Source: Pedobacter sp. R20-19 (GTDB lineage Bacteria; Bacteroidota; Bacteroidia; Sphingobacteriales; Sphingobacteriaceae). From it: a stretch of 64,000 bases of DNA. Under the pieces are notes generated by a model that saw only the letters and a list, made by a program, of their open reading frames with translations, ran no database searches and was not told where the DNA came from. The stretch lies in assembly GCF_000708265.2 (NCBI RefSeq), contig NZ_JCKI01000005.1:186001-250000 (forward strand). The letters run 5' to 3'. Below, one piece after another: positions 1-8,683 of this stretch; within the stretch, counting starts at the first letter, position 1; each line of letters begins with the position of its first letter. The position numbers were made by a program, and so were the translations under genes.

Positions 1-937
1 AATAAGGAGTAGAAACTACAGCTGCACCGGCTCCAATGGCATATGATAAGGTTCCACTGGTAATTTGAGCTTCATTTAAATAAGGTGTAATATATAAATG
101 ACATGCGGTTAAATATTGGTGGAGCTCGCTTTCTGATACAAACTTATTAACGAAGGCAATGTTATTTTCTACACCTAAATCTTTAGCCAGTGCTTTTAAA
201 CTGTCACGGTATTCTTCCCCGTTATGTTTCACCACACCAGGATGAGTGTTGCCTAAAATAACATACAACACATCAGGGTGTTGCGCTACAATGCTTGGCA
301 AAGCTTTGATTACGGTTTCGAGTCCTTTGTTTCGGCTAATTAAGCCAAACGTAAAAAGAACTTTTCTATTCCTGAATAATTCGCTTTTTGAAACCTCATT
401 GTTAACGATAGGCTCCAGATCTGGCACGCCATGCTCAATCAATTTTATAGAATTACTCGGAATTTGATAAATGCTGGTTAAAAATAATACCGCTTTCTTA
501 CTCATCACCACAATTTTAGAAGACTTTAAAGCAATCTCCTTAATAATGGTTTGTTGCATGAAATTTGGTTCTTTCAATACAGTATGTAAAATAGTAATGA
601 AAGGTTTCTCCAGTTTATTAATCAAGGAAAGAAGAAATACACCACTGTTGCCTCCATAAATTCCAAATTCATGTTCAATAATGCAAGTATCAATATCGCT
701 GTTATTAATGAAATGAGCAGCTTCAATATAATCCTGTTGGTTCTGCTGTCTAATTACAAATTTAACTTCTTTTGGATAAGCATGTTCATTGATATCATCA
801 GACTCATTCATTGCAACGACGAAACTCTTCTCTGCATGATAAGATGGATTGATGCTTAAAGCATTTACTAAGTTTTGATTGAAGGTAGCTAGACCGCATT
901 CGCGTGGAGGATAAGTTGAAATATATGCGATTTTCAT
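1..937 (-). CDS. Glycosyltransferase family 4 protein, 3' end cut by the window
   Basis: The reading frame starts at ATG 937 (MKIAYISTYPPRECGLATF) and stays open to the window edge, giving about 312 residues without the C-terminus. The start matches the glycine/proline-rich donor-entry loop of GT4 enzymes. The middle holds EHGVPDLEP and TFGLISRNKGLETVIKALP, the usual start of the C-terminal Rossmann domain, and the last visible part (EAQITSGTLSYAIGAGAAVVSTPY) contains the conserved region that binds the nucleotide-sugar phosphates. Family members transfer a sugar from an activated donor, often in surface polysaccharide synthesis. The acceptor cannot be told. Short plus-strand frames in this stretch are shadows of this gene. 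Confidence 0.88.
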   Translation of the reverse strand, partial: MKIAYISTYPPRECGLATFNQNLVNALSINPSYHAEKSFVVAMNESDDINEHAYPKEVKFVIRQQNQQDYIEAAHFINNSDIDTCIIEHEFGIYGGNSGVFLLSLINKLEKPFITILHTVLKEPNFMQQTIIKEIALKSSKIVVMSKKAVLFLTSIYQIPSNSIKLIEHGVPDLEPIVNNEVSKSELFRNRKVLFTFGLISRNKGLETVIKALPSIVAQHPDVLYVILGNTHPGVVKHNGEEYRDSLKALAKDLGVENNIAFVNKFVSESELHQYLTACHLYITPYLNEAQITSGTLSYAIGAGAAVVSTPY

Positions 938-1074
938 AATATTACTGTAGATTAATGTAATTATACAACACAATAACAAGCTAAATGGTTTTATTTCAGC
1001 AAGATTTACTAAAGTTTTTAGAAAACAATATCAATTAGTACAATGTTCATTTCAAATAATTATAAAATACTGCT

Positions 1075-1845
1075 ATGAGATCGATTTGGAAAGGTTCAAT
1101 CGGATTTGGGTTAGTTAATATCCCTGTTAAGTTATTTTCTGGTGTGCAAACCACCCACCTGGATTTGGATATGCTGGATGAACGCGATCATGAAAAAATT
1201 CGCTACCAGCGTGTAAATGATAAAACGCATAAGGAAGTTCCTTTTGATAAAATTGTTAAAGGTTATTTTTTAAAGGATCGATATGTAATATTGGAAAAGC
1301 ATGATTTTGAAGAGGCATCTCCAGAAAAAACTAAAATTATAGAATTGGAGAATTTTGTTGATATGAAGGAAATCAATCCTATATATTACGAAACATCTTA
1401 TTATACTGAACCTGAAAAGCAAGGGAAAAAAGCTTATGCATTGTTATTAAAAGCACTTCAAAAATCAGGTAAGGCTGGTGTTGGACGTTTCGTGCTAAGA
1501 AATACCGAAAATCTTTGTGTCATTCATCCCATGGAAAATGTGATCGTCATTACAAAGATCAGATTTCAACAGGAAATTAGAAGTTTAGATGAGCTTAACA
1601 AAGCAGATGATATTACCATCACAAAAAAAGAAATGGATGTTGGGCTTGCCTTGATTAAGCAATATAGCTCAAAATTTGATTTAAGTTCTTTTAAAGATGA
1701 CTATAGTAATGAATTATTAAAAATTATTAAAGCCAAAGCAAAGGGCAAACGTGCTACGGTGAAGAAAATGAAGCCTCAGAAAGCCACAAGTGATGATTTA
1801 TACGATCAGTTAATGCAGAGTTTAGGCTCAAAGAAAGGCGCTTAA
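1075..1845 (+). CDS. ku: Non-homologous end joining protein Ku
   Basis: 256 residues, the normal length for bacterial Ku. The N-terminus (IWKGSIGFGLVNIPVKLFSGV) is the family signature, and the central part (RYQRVNDKTHKEVPFDKIVKGY) forms the Ku beta-barrel core. The C-terminus is Lys-rich (residues about 215-256), as in Ku proteins that recruit LigD. Ku homodimers ring double-strand DNA ends and bring in ligase D for end joining. No ligD is visible in the window; it may be elsewhere. The gene stands alone, divergent from the glycosyltransferase, and ends at a strong bidirectional hairpin. Confidence 0.95.
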   Translation: MRSIWKGSIGFGLVNIPVKLFSGVQTTHLDLDMLDERDHEKIRYQRVNDKTHKEVPFDKIVKGYFLKDRYVILEKHDFEEASPEKTKIIELENFVDMKEINPIYYETSYYTEPEKQGKKAYALLLKALQKSGKAGVGRFVLRNTENLCVIHPMENVIVITKIRFQQEIRSLDELNKADDITITKKEMDVGLALIKQYSSKFDLSSFKDDYSNELLKIIKAKAKGKRATVKKMKPQKATSDDLYDQLMQSLGSKKGA

Positions 1846-1863
1846 TTTAAGTATGATTGTAAT

Positions 1864-1905
1864 CATTCATCTGAATTGGACATTTACCGCCAATTCAGAT
1901 GAATG
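1864..1905. terminator. Bidirectional terminator between ku and the esterase gene
   Basis: A perfect 16-bp stem (arms 1864-1879 and 1890-1905, CATTCATCTGAATTGG and its complement) with a 10-nt loop, followed by a T-rich run on the plus strand. It lies between two convergent genes. Confidence 0.85.
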
Positions 1906-1913
1906 AATTATTT

Positions 1914-3032
1914 TTATTTAAAGGCAGCTTTTAACTGATCAGCAGCATAGGCTTGTGCAGCTTTAGCTTCAGGAACAACTGCAGCCATGCCAAAGAACTC
2001 ATGCGTAACCCCTTCATAATTTCTACTCGTTACCTTTACACCAGCTTCAGCCAGCTTATTAGCAAGCATTGTTCCGTCATCATGTAATGGATCAATTTCT
2101 GCAGTAATAATGGTGGTGGATGGCAAACCTTTTAATTTTGCATTTACTAAGGATATTCTTGGATCCTGAGCTTCAATCATGGTATTTACGTATTTTTCAG
2201 TAAACCAACCCATCATGGCTTTATTTAAGGGTTTAGCATTCGCATACATTTTATAAGATTCGGTATTCATGTTTGCCTGCGCAATTGGATAAACTAAAAC
2301 TTCATGAACAGGAACCATAATGTTTTTATCTCTGGCCATGATGGAAACATTTGCCGCCAGATTTCCGCCGGCACTTTCACCAACAACAGCAATCTTCGCT
2401 GGGTCTCCTTTTATGCTTGTTGTATTTTTAACTACCCATTCATAAGCAGCAAACGCATCATTATGAGCAGTAGGAAATTTGTTTTCTGGTGCTAAACGAT
2501 AAGCTACTGAAACCACTACCGCATTTACCTGTTCTGCCAAACCCTGAGCCGATGCATTATATACATCTAAATTTGCAATAACAAAACCACCACCATGATA
2601 GTAAACAATTACCGGAAATGGGCCATTTCCTGATTTTGGAGTGTAAATACGCAAGTGAACTTTTCCACCAGCTACATCAATATCTTTTCCGGTTGTATCT
2701 ACCTTTGGTGCAGGTACTTCAATTTTATTCGCGGCAATTAAATCCATTACGGCATCAGTAGGAGTATGGTTCTTTCTCGCAGCGGTAGCATCTAAAGTCT
2801 CTATTGGTTTATCACCATAACTTGCTAATTTTTCGATAACGGCTTGCATTTCCGGCTTAATACTTTGTCCCCATTCTGGTGGCGGACCTGCCGGTTTTAA
2901 AGAAGAGTTAACGGTTGAATCAGTTTTTAAAGAATCTGAATGGTTTGAGGTTTTCGAATCATTTGAACATGCAGATACCATAAAGGTGAGTGCAAGTGCT
3001 GCAGTTGATAGCTTTGTTAAATTGCTTTTCAT
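1914..3032 (-). CDS. Alpha/beta hydrolase (HSL-type esterase) lipoprotein
   Basis: 372 residues. The N-terminus is a lipoprotein signal (TFMVSAC, lipidated Cys at residue 22) followed by a Ser/Asp-rich linker. The catalytic domain carries the hormone-sensitive-lipase family oxyanion motif HGGGF (about 146-150), the nucleophile elbow GESAGG with Ser220, and likely triad partners Asp313 (EIDPLHDDG) and His343 (GVTHEFFG). It probably hydrolyses short-chain esters in the periplasm or at the outer membrane. The substrate is unknown. It stands alone, convergent with ku. Confidence 0.9.
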   Translation of the reverse strand: MKSNLTKLSTAALALTFMVSACSNDSKTSNHSDSLKTDSTVNSSLKPAGPPPEWGQSIKPEMQAVIEKLASYGDKPIETLDATAARKNHTPTDAVMDLIAANKIEVPAPKVDTTGKDIDVAGGKVHLRIYTPKSGNGPFPVIVYYHGGGFVIANLDVYNASAQGLAEQVNAVVVSVAYRLAPENKFPTAHNDAFAAYEWVVKNTTSIKGDPAKIAVVGESAGGNLAANVSIMARDKNIMVPVHEVLVYPIAQANMNTESYKMYANAKPLNKAMMGWFTEKYVNTMIEAQDPRISLVNAKLKGLPSTTIITAEIDPLHDDGTMLANKLAEAGVKVTSRNYEGVTHEFFGMAAVVPEAKAAQAYAADQLKAAFK

Positions 3033-3177
3033 AAGTTTAGTTTCTCGTTTTTAAAAGAGATATTTTTTAAACGTAATCAATCAGTTAAGAGTTTTAAATG
3101 ATTCACAACTTTTTAGAATTTCATCTATTTCAAAACATCTTTTGTATTTACAGTGTTCTAAATCAAACCAGCACCAT

Positions 3178-3546
3178 ATGTTAACAGAAATTACAGGATT
3201 GCCCGACCATATCTTTGGTGTAAGAGCTACTGGAGAAGTAACTACAAATGATTTGAAAGATGTTTTGCTTCCTGGATTAACCCGCACGTCTGATCGTTTC
3301 GGAGAAATCAGGTATTTACTGTTGTTGGAAACTGAGGTGAAAAACTTTACAACAGGTGCGTGGATTCAGGATGTGAAGGCAGGATTGCAAAATTTTACCA
3401 AATGGAAAAAGATTGCAGTGGTTAGTTCTGAAAAAAGTGTAGAATGGTTTTCCAACTTTTTTACATTTTTAACGCCGGGAAGTGCTAAGGGATTTAAGCC
3501 CGATGAATTAGAAGAAGCAAAATTATGGCTCACTGCCGAAGATTAA
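3178..3546 (+). CDS. SpoIIAA-like (STAS-fold) protein
   Basis: 122 residues from ATG 3178 (MLTEITGLPDHIFGVRATGEVT). An upstream in-frame ATG at 3142 would add 12 unlike residues, so I prefer 3178. The pattern of alternating strands and helices with TGEVTTNDLKDVLLPGL, a GEIRYLLLLE strand and KKIAVVSSEKSVEWFSNFF matches the SpoIIAA-like/DUF3478 family, which has a STAS fold. The function in this family is not established; members have been linked to lipid or membrane binding. It is divergent from the esterase lipoprotein. Confidence 0.75.
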   Translation: MLTEITGLPDHIFGVRATGEVTTNDLKDVLLPGLTRTSDRFGEIRYLLLLETEVKNFTTGAWIQDVKAGLQNFTKWKKIAVVSSEKSVEWFSNFFTFLTPGSAKGFKPDELEEAKLWLTAED

Positions 3547-3565
3547 ATTTATAAAACAAAATACG

Positions 3566-3706
3566 ATGAAGAATTCAAAAACATCAGCAGAAAAAAGCAA
3601 AGCTACTGCACCAGATAATGGAAAGGCCAAAGGTGCAGAAGAAAAAGTAACTTCAGCAAAAGATGCTAAAAAAGTAAATACCGCAAAAAAGAACGAAGTT
3701 AAATAG
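3566..3706 (+). CDS. Small Lys/Ala-rich protein (46 residues)
   Basis: ATG at 3566, stop at 3704-3706, 19 nt after the SpoIIAA-like gene. The product (MKNSKTSAEKSKATAPDNG... ending NTAKKNEVK) is almost entirely Lys, Ala, Glu, Ser and Thr. It is probably disordered and highly charged, like small nucleic-acid-associated or stress proteins. No family is recognised. Being short, low in complexity and close behind the preceding gene, it may be co-transcribed with it; coding status is likely but not certain. Confidence 0.5.
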   Translation: MKNSKTSAEKSKATAPDNGKAKGAEEKVTSAKDAKKVNTAKKNEVK

Positions 3707-3869
3707 TTTGATTGGTATCCTTAGAATTGAATAAGAAGTACCCGCTATTTGGTTCTCGTTATTTTTATTGTAATGGCGCATCTTTAAACATTCCAATTAG
3801 CAGATCTTATTCTAGCAATAAAAAAACTAAAACTGGAAGGAGTAAAGTAATGCTTTTAAGAGATAAAAT

Positions 3870-4244
3870 TTAAACTTCTTTTTTAAGAAGAGCATAAATT
3901 TTGTCCATTAATTCATCGATATTGAATGGTTTTGCCATAAAATCATCTGCAGAAATTCCATTCAAAACATAGTTGTCTGCATGGTATCTTGCCGAGATCA
4001 TCAATACCGGAATGTGACTGGTAGATGCTGTTTTTTTCAAATCTTTTAATAGTATTCTCCCATCAATATCCGGAAGCATAATGTCCATCACAATTACGTC
4101 AGGCCTGAATTCTTGAACATAATTTAGGAAATTTGTGCCATTGTTTAAGCCAGCAACATGGAAAGCTTCGCTTTCCAAAATGAGCGTGATAACATCTAAT
4201 ATTGCATGGTTATCTTCTACAACCAATATATTTTTTTTAGCCAA
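3870..4244 (-). CDS. Stand-alone response regulator receiver protein
   Basis: 124 residues, a single CheY-like receiver domain with no output domain. The acidic pocket is VVEDN (residues 8-12), the phospho-acceptor is Asp54 (VIVMDIMLPD), Thr/Ser is in LMISAR, and the conserved Lys is Lys105 (MAKPF). The frame has no ATG; translation appears to start at TTG 4244 (MAKKNILVVED). A TATATTTG -7 element lies at 4275-4282. It is divergent from the bacteriophytochrome gene, so it may take phosphate from that kinase, though the regulator at 6615 is the more obvious partner. Confidence 0.9.
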   Translation of the reverse strand: MAKKNILVVEDNHAILDVITLILESEAFHVAGLNNGTNFLNYVQEFRPDVIVMDIMLPDIDGRILLKDLKKTASTSHIPVLMISARYHADNYVLNGISADDFMAKPFNIDELMDKIYALLKKEV

Positions 4245-4274
4245 GATTTGAAAGATGATTTTTTAAATTTCAAA

Positions 4275-4282
4275 CAAATATA
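4275..4282 (-). promoter_or_regulatory. Bacteroidota -7 element of the receiver gene
   Basis: TATATTTG on the minus strand fits TAnnTTTG. Transcription would start near 4268, about 24 nt before the TTG start. I see no good -33 TTG at the right distance. Confidence 0.45.
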
Positions 4283-4398
4283 AAATAAAAAATAAATCTT
4301 AAAACTAATCTGTTAAATTGTATCCCTTACTAAACTGATGTTGCAGGTATATTAATTAATTAGAAAATTCTAATATTTTTGTAGCATCTAAATTATAT

Positions 4399-6615
4399 AT
4401 GAATAATTTTTCTGTAGATCTGTCGAACTGTGACAAAGAACCCATCCACATTCCGGGTAAAGTTCAGGCACATGGTTTTTTAATTGCCGTAGATAAGGTT
4501 AGTTTTTTAATCACTTATGTTAGTGATAATATTGGTATCTTTTTGAATGAATCTGCTAGAGATCTTCTCGAGAAACCACTTTCATCAATTCATAGCTTTT
4601 TAAATCAACAAGAAGCAGAATTTAGTATTGAAGGTTTATTAAAACTAGGTATTGTTAGAAAAAGTTTTGATGCAATCAATCCGCATCCTGTAAATATCAA
4701 GAAGCATCCTTTTTATATTATTATTTCAGAATCAGAAAGTAACTGGCTCATTGAATTTGAACCAGCAACACTACAATATGATATACAAGGTTTAATCGGC
4801 CGTTCTGCATCGGTAATGCTACAAGGCAGGAGTATTTCTGCACTGTTAAATGGTGCCGCCAGTGAAGTTAGAAAACTAATACATTATGATCGGGTAATGA
4901 TCTATAAATTTTTGGATGATGGCCATGGTGAAGTGATTGCCGAAGATAAAAATGATGATCTGGAACCATTCCTCGGATTGCACTATCCTGCGTCAGACAT
5001 TCCTAAACAGGCAAGGGAATTGTATAGATTAAACCTTACACGGCTTATTGCCGATGTGAATCAGACCGATGATCCTATTGTTACTTTTTTAGCCGATCAA
5101 CCACTTGATTTAACAAAGTCTGGTTTGAGGGCTGTATCACCAATTCATATTCAGTATTTAAAAAATATGGGGGTAGATTCAAGCTTTAGCATTTCTTTAA
5201 TCTCACACGGAGCGTTATGGGGGCTAATTGCCTGCCATAATTATTCTCCTAAATTTATTGATTATAAGGCAAGAGAAGGAGCAAAGCTGATTGGCCAGAT
5301 ACTCTCATCAGCTTTAGAGTATCGTCAGGATGAGGAAGATGCTCAAATGGTTGAGCAATTTAAAAATACCGCAGCCATACTTTCAGAGCATCTCAATCAC
5401 GATAAATATTTATTTGATGCCATTACCAGTCATGAAAGAAATATTTTAGAGGTTACCAATGCAAGTGGAGTTGCCGTCATCTTTGAAGATAAAATAAAAA
5501 CCATTGGTATTGTACCTGATCAGGAAGATATTATAGAATTGTCAGATTGGTTAAAAGCAATCAGTGATGAATCGATTTACTACACGCATCGTTTATCAGA
5601 AATACATTCTCCGGCAAAAAAATATAAAAGTATTGCATCTGGAATTCTAGCATGCAATATTAGTAAAGATCATGGCGAAATGATTATTTGGTTTAAGCCA
5701 GAGCTGATCACCAATATCAACTGGGCTGGTAATCCTGATAAACCTGTAACAACTTCCGAAAATGGCTTACTCAGTTTGTCTCCAAGAAAATCGTTTGAAT
5801 CATGGTCTGAAGAAGTAAGTAACACTTCGGAGAAATGGCAGACAGAAGAGATAGCATCCGTTTTACGCATTCGGGAGATTATTATTAATGATGTAAGTAA
5901 GAAAGCAAATGAGGTTAGGTTGTTAAATGAAAAACTGCAATCTGCTTATGAGGAACTGGATACTTTTAGTTATACCATATCGCATGATTTAAGAACACCG
6001 CTTACATCTATTAAAACTTATGCAGAGTTAATGCTCAAAAATAAGAGTCTTGACGATACCGCAATTAAAATGTTAAGTCGGATTTTAGTTGGTGCAGATA
6101 AGATGAATTTTCTGATAAAGGAGATATTAAACCTGGCAAGAGTTGGTCGGTCAGAAATTAGTTTTGAGCATATTAACATGCGAACCTTACTAAATGAAAT
6201 TGGATCAGAAGTCTGGGCGGCTTTTAAAGCAGACAAAGCCGAATTGATTTTAGGCCAATTGCCAGACTTAAAAGGAGATAAGACTATGATTGCTCAAGTG
6301 TTTACAAACTTGATTAGTAATAGTGTTAAATACTCTTCAATGATCGAAAAGCCAACAATTGAGATTTCTGGTGATATTGAAGGCGATGAAATAGTTTACG
6401 CAGTTAAAGATAATGGTATAGGAATTGATAACCGATACTATGACAGGGTTTTTGAGCTATTTAAGCGCATGGATAATGTTAAAGAAATAGAAGGTACAGG
6501 AGTTGGCCTGGCTATTGTAAAACGAGTGGTTGAAAAACATCAGGGAAGGGTATGGTTTGAAAGTAAACTCAATGCAGGATCTACGTTTTATGTAGCATTT
6601 AAAAATATAAAATAA
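4399..6615 (+). CDS. bphP: Bacteriophytochrome sensor histidine kinase
   Basis: 738 residues with the full PAS-GAF-PHY-HisKA-HATPase layout. Cys11 (LSNCDKEPIHIPG) sits where bacteriophytochromes attach biliverdin. The GAF domain carries the PASDIP motif (LHYPASDIPKQARELYR) and WGLIACHNYSP. The PHY tongue has the PRxSF motif (LSPRKSFESW). The kinase has His529 (ISHDLRTPL), an N box (NLISNSVKYS), a G1 box (DNGIGID) and a G2 box (GTGVGLAIV), so it looks active. It would sense red/far-red light and phosphorylate a receiver. It overlaps the next gene by one base and a heme oxygenase follows. Confidence 0.96.
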   Translation: MNNFSVDLSNCDKEPIHIPGKVQAHGFLIAVDKVSFLITYVSDNIGIFLNESARDLLEKPLSSIHSFLNQQEAEFSIEGLLKLGIVRKSFDAINPHPVNIKKHPFYIIISESESNWLIEFEPATLQYDIQGLIGRSASVMLQGRSISALLNGAASEVRKLIHYDRVMIYKFLDDGHGEVIAEDKNDDLEPFLGLHYPASDIPKQARELYRLNLTRLIADVNQTDDPIVTFLADQPLDLTKSGLRAVSPIHIQYLKNMGVDSSFSISLISHGALWGLIACHNYSPKFIDYKAREGAKLIGQILSSALEYRQDEEDAQMVEQFKNTAAILSEHLNHDKYLFDAITSHERNILEVTNASGVAVIFEDKIKTIGIVPDQEDIIELSDWLKAISDESIYYTHRLSEIHSPAKKYKSIASGILACNISKDHGEMIIWFKPELITNINWAGNPDKPVTTSENGLLSLSPRKSFESWSEEVSNTSEKWQTEEIASVLRIREIIINDVSKKANEVRLLNEKLQSAYEELDTFSYTISHDLRTPLTSIKTYAELMLKNKSLDDTAIKMLSRILVGADKMNFLIKEILNLARVGRSEISFEHINMRTLLNEIGSEVWAAFKADKAELILGQLPDLKGDKTMIAQVFTNLISNSVKYSSMIEKPTIEISGDIEGDEIVYAVKDNGIGIDNRYYDRVFELFKRMDNVKEIEGTGVGLAIVKRVVEKHQGRVWFESKLNAGSTFYVAFKNIK

Positions 6616-7034
6616 TGAATACGCCAGATATATTTTACGTGGAAGATGATGAAGATTATGCTTTTTTCATGCAGAGTGCTATACAGGAGGTTGGTGATAC
6701 TTTAAATTTAGCCATTGTAGAAGATGGTGCCAAGGCTTTGATGAAACTGCAGCAATTTGCAGCGCAAAAAACTAAACCAAGATTGATTTTACTGGATTTA
6801 AATTTACCAGGTTTATCCGGACTTGATTTACTTAAATTTATACGAGATATTCCTTATTTAAAATCGACACCAGTAATTCTATTCTCAACATCTGATAATC
6901 CAGATGATGTAAAGGCTTCGATTGAATTTGGCGCTAATGCGTATCTTACAAAGCCAAATGGTTATGATAATCTGGTAAAGTGTTTACATTCTGTACACAA
7001 CTTTTGGTTTAATCAGCACCTGAGGATGAATTAA
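6615..7034 (+). CDS. Response regulator of the bacteriophytochrome (Rcp1-like)
   Basis: 139 residues, a single receiver domain of the Rcp1 type that pairs with phytochrome kinases. Acidic residues are VEDDED (9-14), the phospho-acceptor is Asp61 (LILLDLNLPG), and the Lys motif is LTKPNGYDNL. The ATG shares a base with the kinase stop codon, so the two are translationally coupled and almost certainly cognate. There is no DNA-binding domain, so output must pass through protein contacts or a phosphorelay. A strong terminator follows the stop codon. Confidence 0.95.
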   Translation: MNTPDIFYVEDDEDYAFFMQSAIQEVGDTLNLAIVEDGAKALMKLQQFAAQKTKPRLILLDLNLPGLSGLDLLKFIRDIPYLKSTPVILFSTSDNPDDVKASIEFGANAYLTKPNGYDNLVKCLHSVHNFWFNQHLRMN

Positions 7035-7054
7035 TACATCACGATTTAACATGT

Positions 7055-7089
7055 AAAAGATTCGGATGTTTTATTCGAATCTTTTTTTT
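7055..7089 (+). terminator. Intrinsic terminator between the response regulator and heme oxygenase genes
   Basis: A perfect 10-bp stem (7055-7064 AAAAGATTCG with 7076-7085) and a T run to 7089. The next gene starts only 25 nt further on, so its expression needs read-through or a promoter inside this hairpin. Confidence 0.8.
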
Positions 7090-7113
7090 ATATCTTATTT
7101 TAAACAAAAAATA

Positions 7114-7698
7114 ATGATTTCCGAATTATTAAGAACGAAAACAGCAGAGAAACATAAAGAGTTAGAATCGATGATGTTTGTAAATCACATCATGGATAAT
7201 TCTTTGAGTATAGATAATTATAAGAAGCTACTGACTATAAATTATATTATTCATCAAAAATTAGAAAATAGGTTAGCCAATATGCTGGAGAATAATCTTG
7301 CACAGAAATTAGAAATGAATAGCAGATTTAAATTGCAAGCCTTAGAAAAGGACTTGGAATACTGGCAAATTGATAGTTTAACTTTGCCGGCTTTAGATTT
7401 TGAATTGTTTATTCCGGATCAAAATACTGCATCAATTTTAGGTGCATTATATGTTTTGGAAGGAGCAACACTGGGTGGTAATGTGATTAAAAAGCATATT
7501 TTAGCCAATCCGAATTTTAAAAATGCTGAAGGAGGATTGAATTATTATGGCGTGTATGGATCAGAATTGGGATCTAAATGGAAAAGTTTCATTAACGTAT
7601 TGAATGAAAGTGTTGTAGCTGATGATTATGATGATTGTATAAATAGTGCAAATCAAACCTTTGACAATTTAATAAAGCTTTCTAAACAGCTGAATTAA
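7114..7698 (+). CDS. bphO: Biliverdin-producing heme oxygenase
   Basis: 194 residues from ATG 7114 (MISELLRTKTAEKHKELE). An in-frame ATG at 7066 lies inside the terminator and adds a Phe-rich string unlike the family, so it is rejected. The proximal heme ligand is the His in TAEKHKELE, and GALYVLEGATLGGNVI matches the distal-helix region of BphO-type heme oxygenases. The enzyme opens heme to biliverdin, the chromophore of the upstream bacteriophytochrome, with release of CO and Fe(II). Position and family together make a role in holophytochrome assembly very likely. Confidence 0.93.
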   Translation: MISELLRTKTAEKHKELESMMFVNHIMDNSLSIDNYKKLLTINYIIHQKLENRLANMLENNLAQKLEMNSRFKLQALEKDLEYWQIDSLTLPALDFELFIPDQNTASILGALYVLEGATLGGNVIKKHILANPNFKNAEGGLNYYGVYGSELGSKWKSFINVLNESVVADDYDDCINSANQTFDNLIKLSKQLN

Positions 7699-7881
7699 TT
7701 GAACATATTTTCTCACTTTTTTGCTAAAAATACAGCTGAAAGAGCGTAAGGGCATTTTTTAGATTGTGAATATGTGTAAAACTTATTGTAAATTAATATA
7801 TGCTTTATCTTGTTAATTCAAGGTAAATATGTATTATTGGAAATAAATAATTTTTTTAAACCTTAAAAACATCAATTAGCG

Positions 7882-8061
7882 ATGGAAAAATTCTCAAAAG
7901 TTAAAGCTGCTGTTGCTGCGATTGAAGCAGATGTAGAAAAATTTTATAATGCTGGCAATGCAGCTGCTGGTACTCGTGTGCGTAAAGCAATGCAAGATCT
8001 TAAAGTATTAGCACAAGAAATCCGTGCAGAAGTAACCGAAAAGAAAAACTCTGAAAAATAA
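7882..8061 (+). CDS. Histone H1-like (Hc1 family) small protein
   Basis: 59 residues (MEKFSKVKAAVAAIEADVEKF...), ATG 7882, stop 8059-8061. It is helical, rich in Ala, Lys and Glu, with RVRKAMQDLKVLAQEIRAEV, which matches the short Hc1-like proteins widespread in Bacteroidota. Chlamydial Hc1 compacts the nucleoid; in Bacteroidota the role is inferred only. Its monocistronic position with a clear terminator fits an abundant small protein. Confidence 0.8.
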   Translation: MEKFSKVKAAVAAIEADVEKFYNAGNAAAGTRVRKAMQDLKVLAQEIRAEVTEKKNSEK

Positions 8062-8079
8062 TATTTCGTGAGTATGAAA

Positions 8080-8116
8080 CAAAAAGGGTTTCGGTAATGC
8101 CGAACCCTTTTTGCGT
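8080..8116 (+). terminator. Terminator of the Hc1-like gene
   Basis: Arms 8080-8094 and 8100-8113 (AAAAAGGGTT...CCGAACCCTTTTT) with one bulged base and a T run in the right arm. Confidence 0.8.
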
Positions 8117-8683
8117 TTAATTAACTTATTTTTTAAGTTTTATTTATACTTATATTCTGTTTATGAGGTAGTTTGTTAGATTTTGAGGTAGAATTATAAT
8201 TGGCTTGAAAAGACAATTTAATCATTTGATAACTCATAAGGCTGAGATTTGCTTTCATTCTTTGAACTACTGATATTTACAACAAATCAGAATAACATTC
8301 AATATGTTTGTAATATCAGTTTGGTTTTCCAGTAGGTAGAAGAACTATAAAGTCGGTTTCATCACTTAATTTTCAAGGCAAAAGAATATCAGGTTATCAC
8401 CTGGTTCTATTGGGGTTCCATTGGAGTCCTAAGGCATGATAGTCGCATTTTAAGGCATCTTTAAAAATAGTAGAAGCAGCTGGTATTGTTAAAAAGTAAG
8501 TAAGGCAAATTATGTTTACCATTTGTCGTTATTCTTTTCATCCAGATTTAACTTATCCATTATTTGAAAACCTAACCTTAAATAGCATTCAAAACTATTT
8601 ACATCCAAACCACAATATCTTTTAAATTTCAAGTAAGTTTTCGTATCTTTGCCTGGCAAATAATAAATCGTAATTTATTTGCT
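8117..8683. other. 567-bp intergenic region before guaB
   Basis: AT-rich, with no convincing open frame, tRNA or known RNA. The only clear signal is the guaB -7 element near its right end. Confidence 0.5.
8644..8651 (+). promoter_or_regulatory. -7 element of guaB
   Basis: TATCTTTG fits TAnnTTTG. Expected start of transcription is near 8657, a leader of about 27 nt. No clear -33 TTG is seen. Confidence 0.5.

Noticed and set aside
246..859. Three small plus-strand open frames near the left edge
   Set aside because: They lie antisense within the glycosyltransferase frame, which has clear family motifs; they are shadows.
3834..3873. A strong GGAAGGAG-like site before a seven-codon frame (MLLRDKI)
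   Set aside because: It overlaps the 3' end of the receiver gene on the other strand, and Bacteroidota do not use strong Shine-Dalgarno sites; most likely chance.
3870..7698. Photosynthesis or rhodopsin genes near the phytochrome
   Set aside because: None are seen; only the phytochrome, its regulators and heme oxygenase are present.
8300..8520. Loose direct repeats such as AAGGCAT in the gap before guaB
   Set aside because: Too short and irregular to be called a repeat array or CRISPR.
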